A DNA stretch of 64,000 nt from Clostridiaceae bacterium (lineage in GTDB: Bacteria; Bacillota; Clostridia; Clostridiales; Clostridiaceae), in NCBI GenBank assembly GCA_902363375.1, contig CABIZX010000004.1:186001-250000 (forward strand), in the 5' to 3' direction. Position 1 is the first letter of the stretch, and each line of letters opens with the position of its first letter. Shown piece after piece: positions 63,792-64,000 of this stretch. A program made the translations under genes and the position numbers. The notes under the pieces are model-generated. The model worked only from the letters and a program-made list of their open reading frames with translations. It did not search any database and was not told the origin of the DNA.

Positions 63792-64000
63792 TTAATATCC
63801 CTTTGGTGACTTTTTATCCTTAACATTATATAAATAATTAGCTATTGCTGTAATGTAGGTTATACTAAAACATATAGCACCCCCTATTAAAAAAAGACCT
63901 GTGGTAAATTTATCACTTTTTCCTTTTTTAATTATAATTGGACTAGAGTCTATAACTTTAGCAATTGTTAATAATATTGCAGTTAAAATTAAAGAAGCAA
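63792..64000 (-). CDS. C-terminal part of a small membrane protein (cut by window edge)
   Basis: The last about 69 codons of a minus-strand frame, ending TAA at 63794-63792. The visible part has a hydrophobic segment LILTAILLTIAKVI, a short hydrophilic loop, a second segment GLFLIGGAICFSITYITAIA and a basic tail ending DKKSPKGY. I do not recognise it. The start lies outside the window. Confidence 0.6.
   Translation of the reverse strand, partial: ASLILTAILLTIAKVIDSSPIIIKKGKSDKFTTGLFLIGGAICFSITYITAIANYLYNVKDKKSPKGY

Noticed and set aside
1..64000. CRISPR arrays, tRNA or rRNA genes, insertion sequences, prophage genes
   Set aside because: I looked for regular spaced repeats, tRNA-like cloverleaf ends, transposase motifs and phage gene order and found none; the dispersed palindromes carry no transposase.

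Overview
The window is low-GC, AT-rich DNA. Its content (a SpoVAF-like GerA-family germination protein, clostridial iron-dependent alcohol dehydrogenase, rubrerythrin, ClpB, PanG-type ketopantoate reductase, strong AGGAGG ribosome binding sites, GTG/TTG starts) fits the chromosome of a spore-forming anaerobe of Clostridium sensu stricto. I see no tRNA, rRNA, phage, insertion sequence or CRISPR array. Most genes from about 15 kb to 63 kb lie on the minus strand. Both window edges cut a gene.

Layout. 0-9 kb: a truncated gene, a lactate/malate dehydrogenase-like protein, a Cys-rich flavodoxin-like oxidoreductase, rhodanese, AI-2E-family permease, germination protein, PopT-type (DUF368) transporter, a degenerate metallopeptidase-like protein and an alcohol dehydrogenase. 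9-14 kb: an M42 peptidase, then two riboswitch-controlled transporters: a fluoride riboswitch before a cation/proton antiporter and a Mg2+ M-box before a 37-codon small ORF and mgtE. 14-17 kb: three near-identical 51-residue zinc-ribbon genes around a DbpA-type DEAD-box helicase; each has its own promoter and a shared structured leader with a potential anti-Shine-Dalgarno switch. 17-31 kb: clpB with a MarR gene preceded by paired operators, rubrerythrin, nitroreductase, YgiQ, a GapB-like dehydrogenase, thioredoxin and an FtsX-type ABC exporter. 31-42 kb: panG-panB-panC-panD, a secreted PTP-type phytase, a NagZ-like lipoprotein, DUF1287, a glycerophosphodiesterase, an ECF S component-DUF1893-aldo/keto reductase operon and a diguanylate cyclase.

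42-58 kb is an envelope-sensing region: rmuC, a two-component system with an FtsX-type ABC transporter (promoter with a two-turn direct repeat), a coiled-coil M23-family protein lacking one zinc ligand, a PadR-DUF1700-DUF4097 operon with four related palindromes, superoxide dismutase, and a second two-component system divergent from an HMA-TauE/SafE-cupredoxin-like fusion. 58-64 kb: a stand-alone glutamate-cysteine ligase, cupin, DUF1858, hemerythrin, an unknown protein and GrpB. The DUF1858 and hemerythrin transcription units carry identical GTAAC-N4-GTTAC boxes at the same distance (22 bp) from their -10 hexamers, suggesting one CRP/FNR-type activator.

A family of palindromic intergenic repeats is scattered over the window and appears to double as terminators. 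The most promising undescribed element is the zinc-ribbon leader RNA; next are the GTAAC regulon and the small ORF between the M-box and mgtE.
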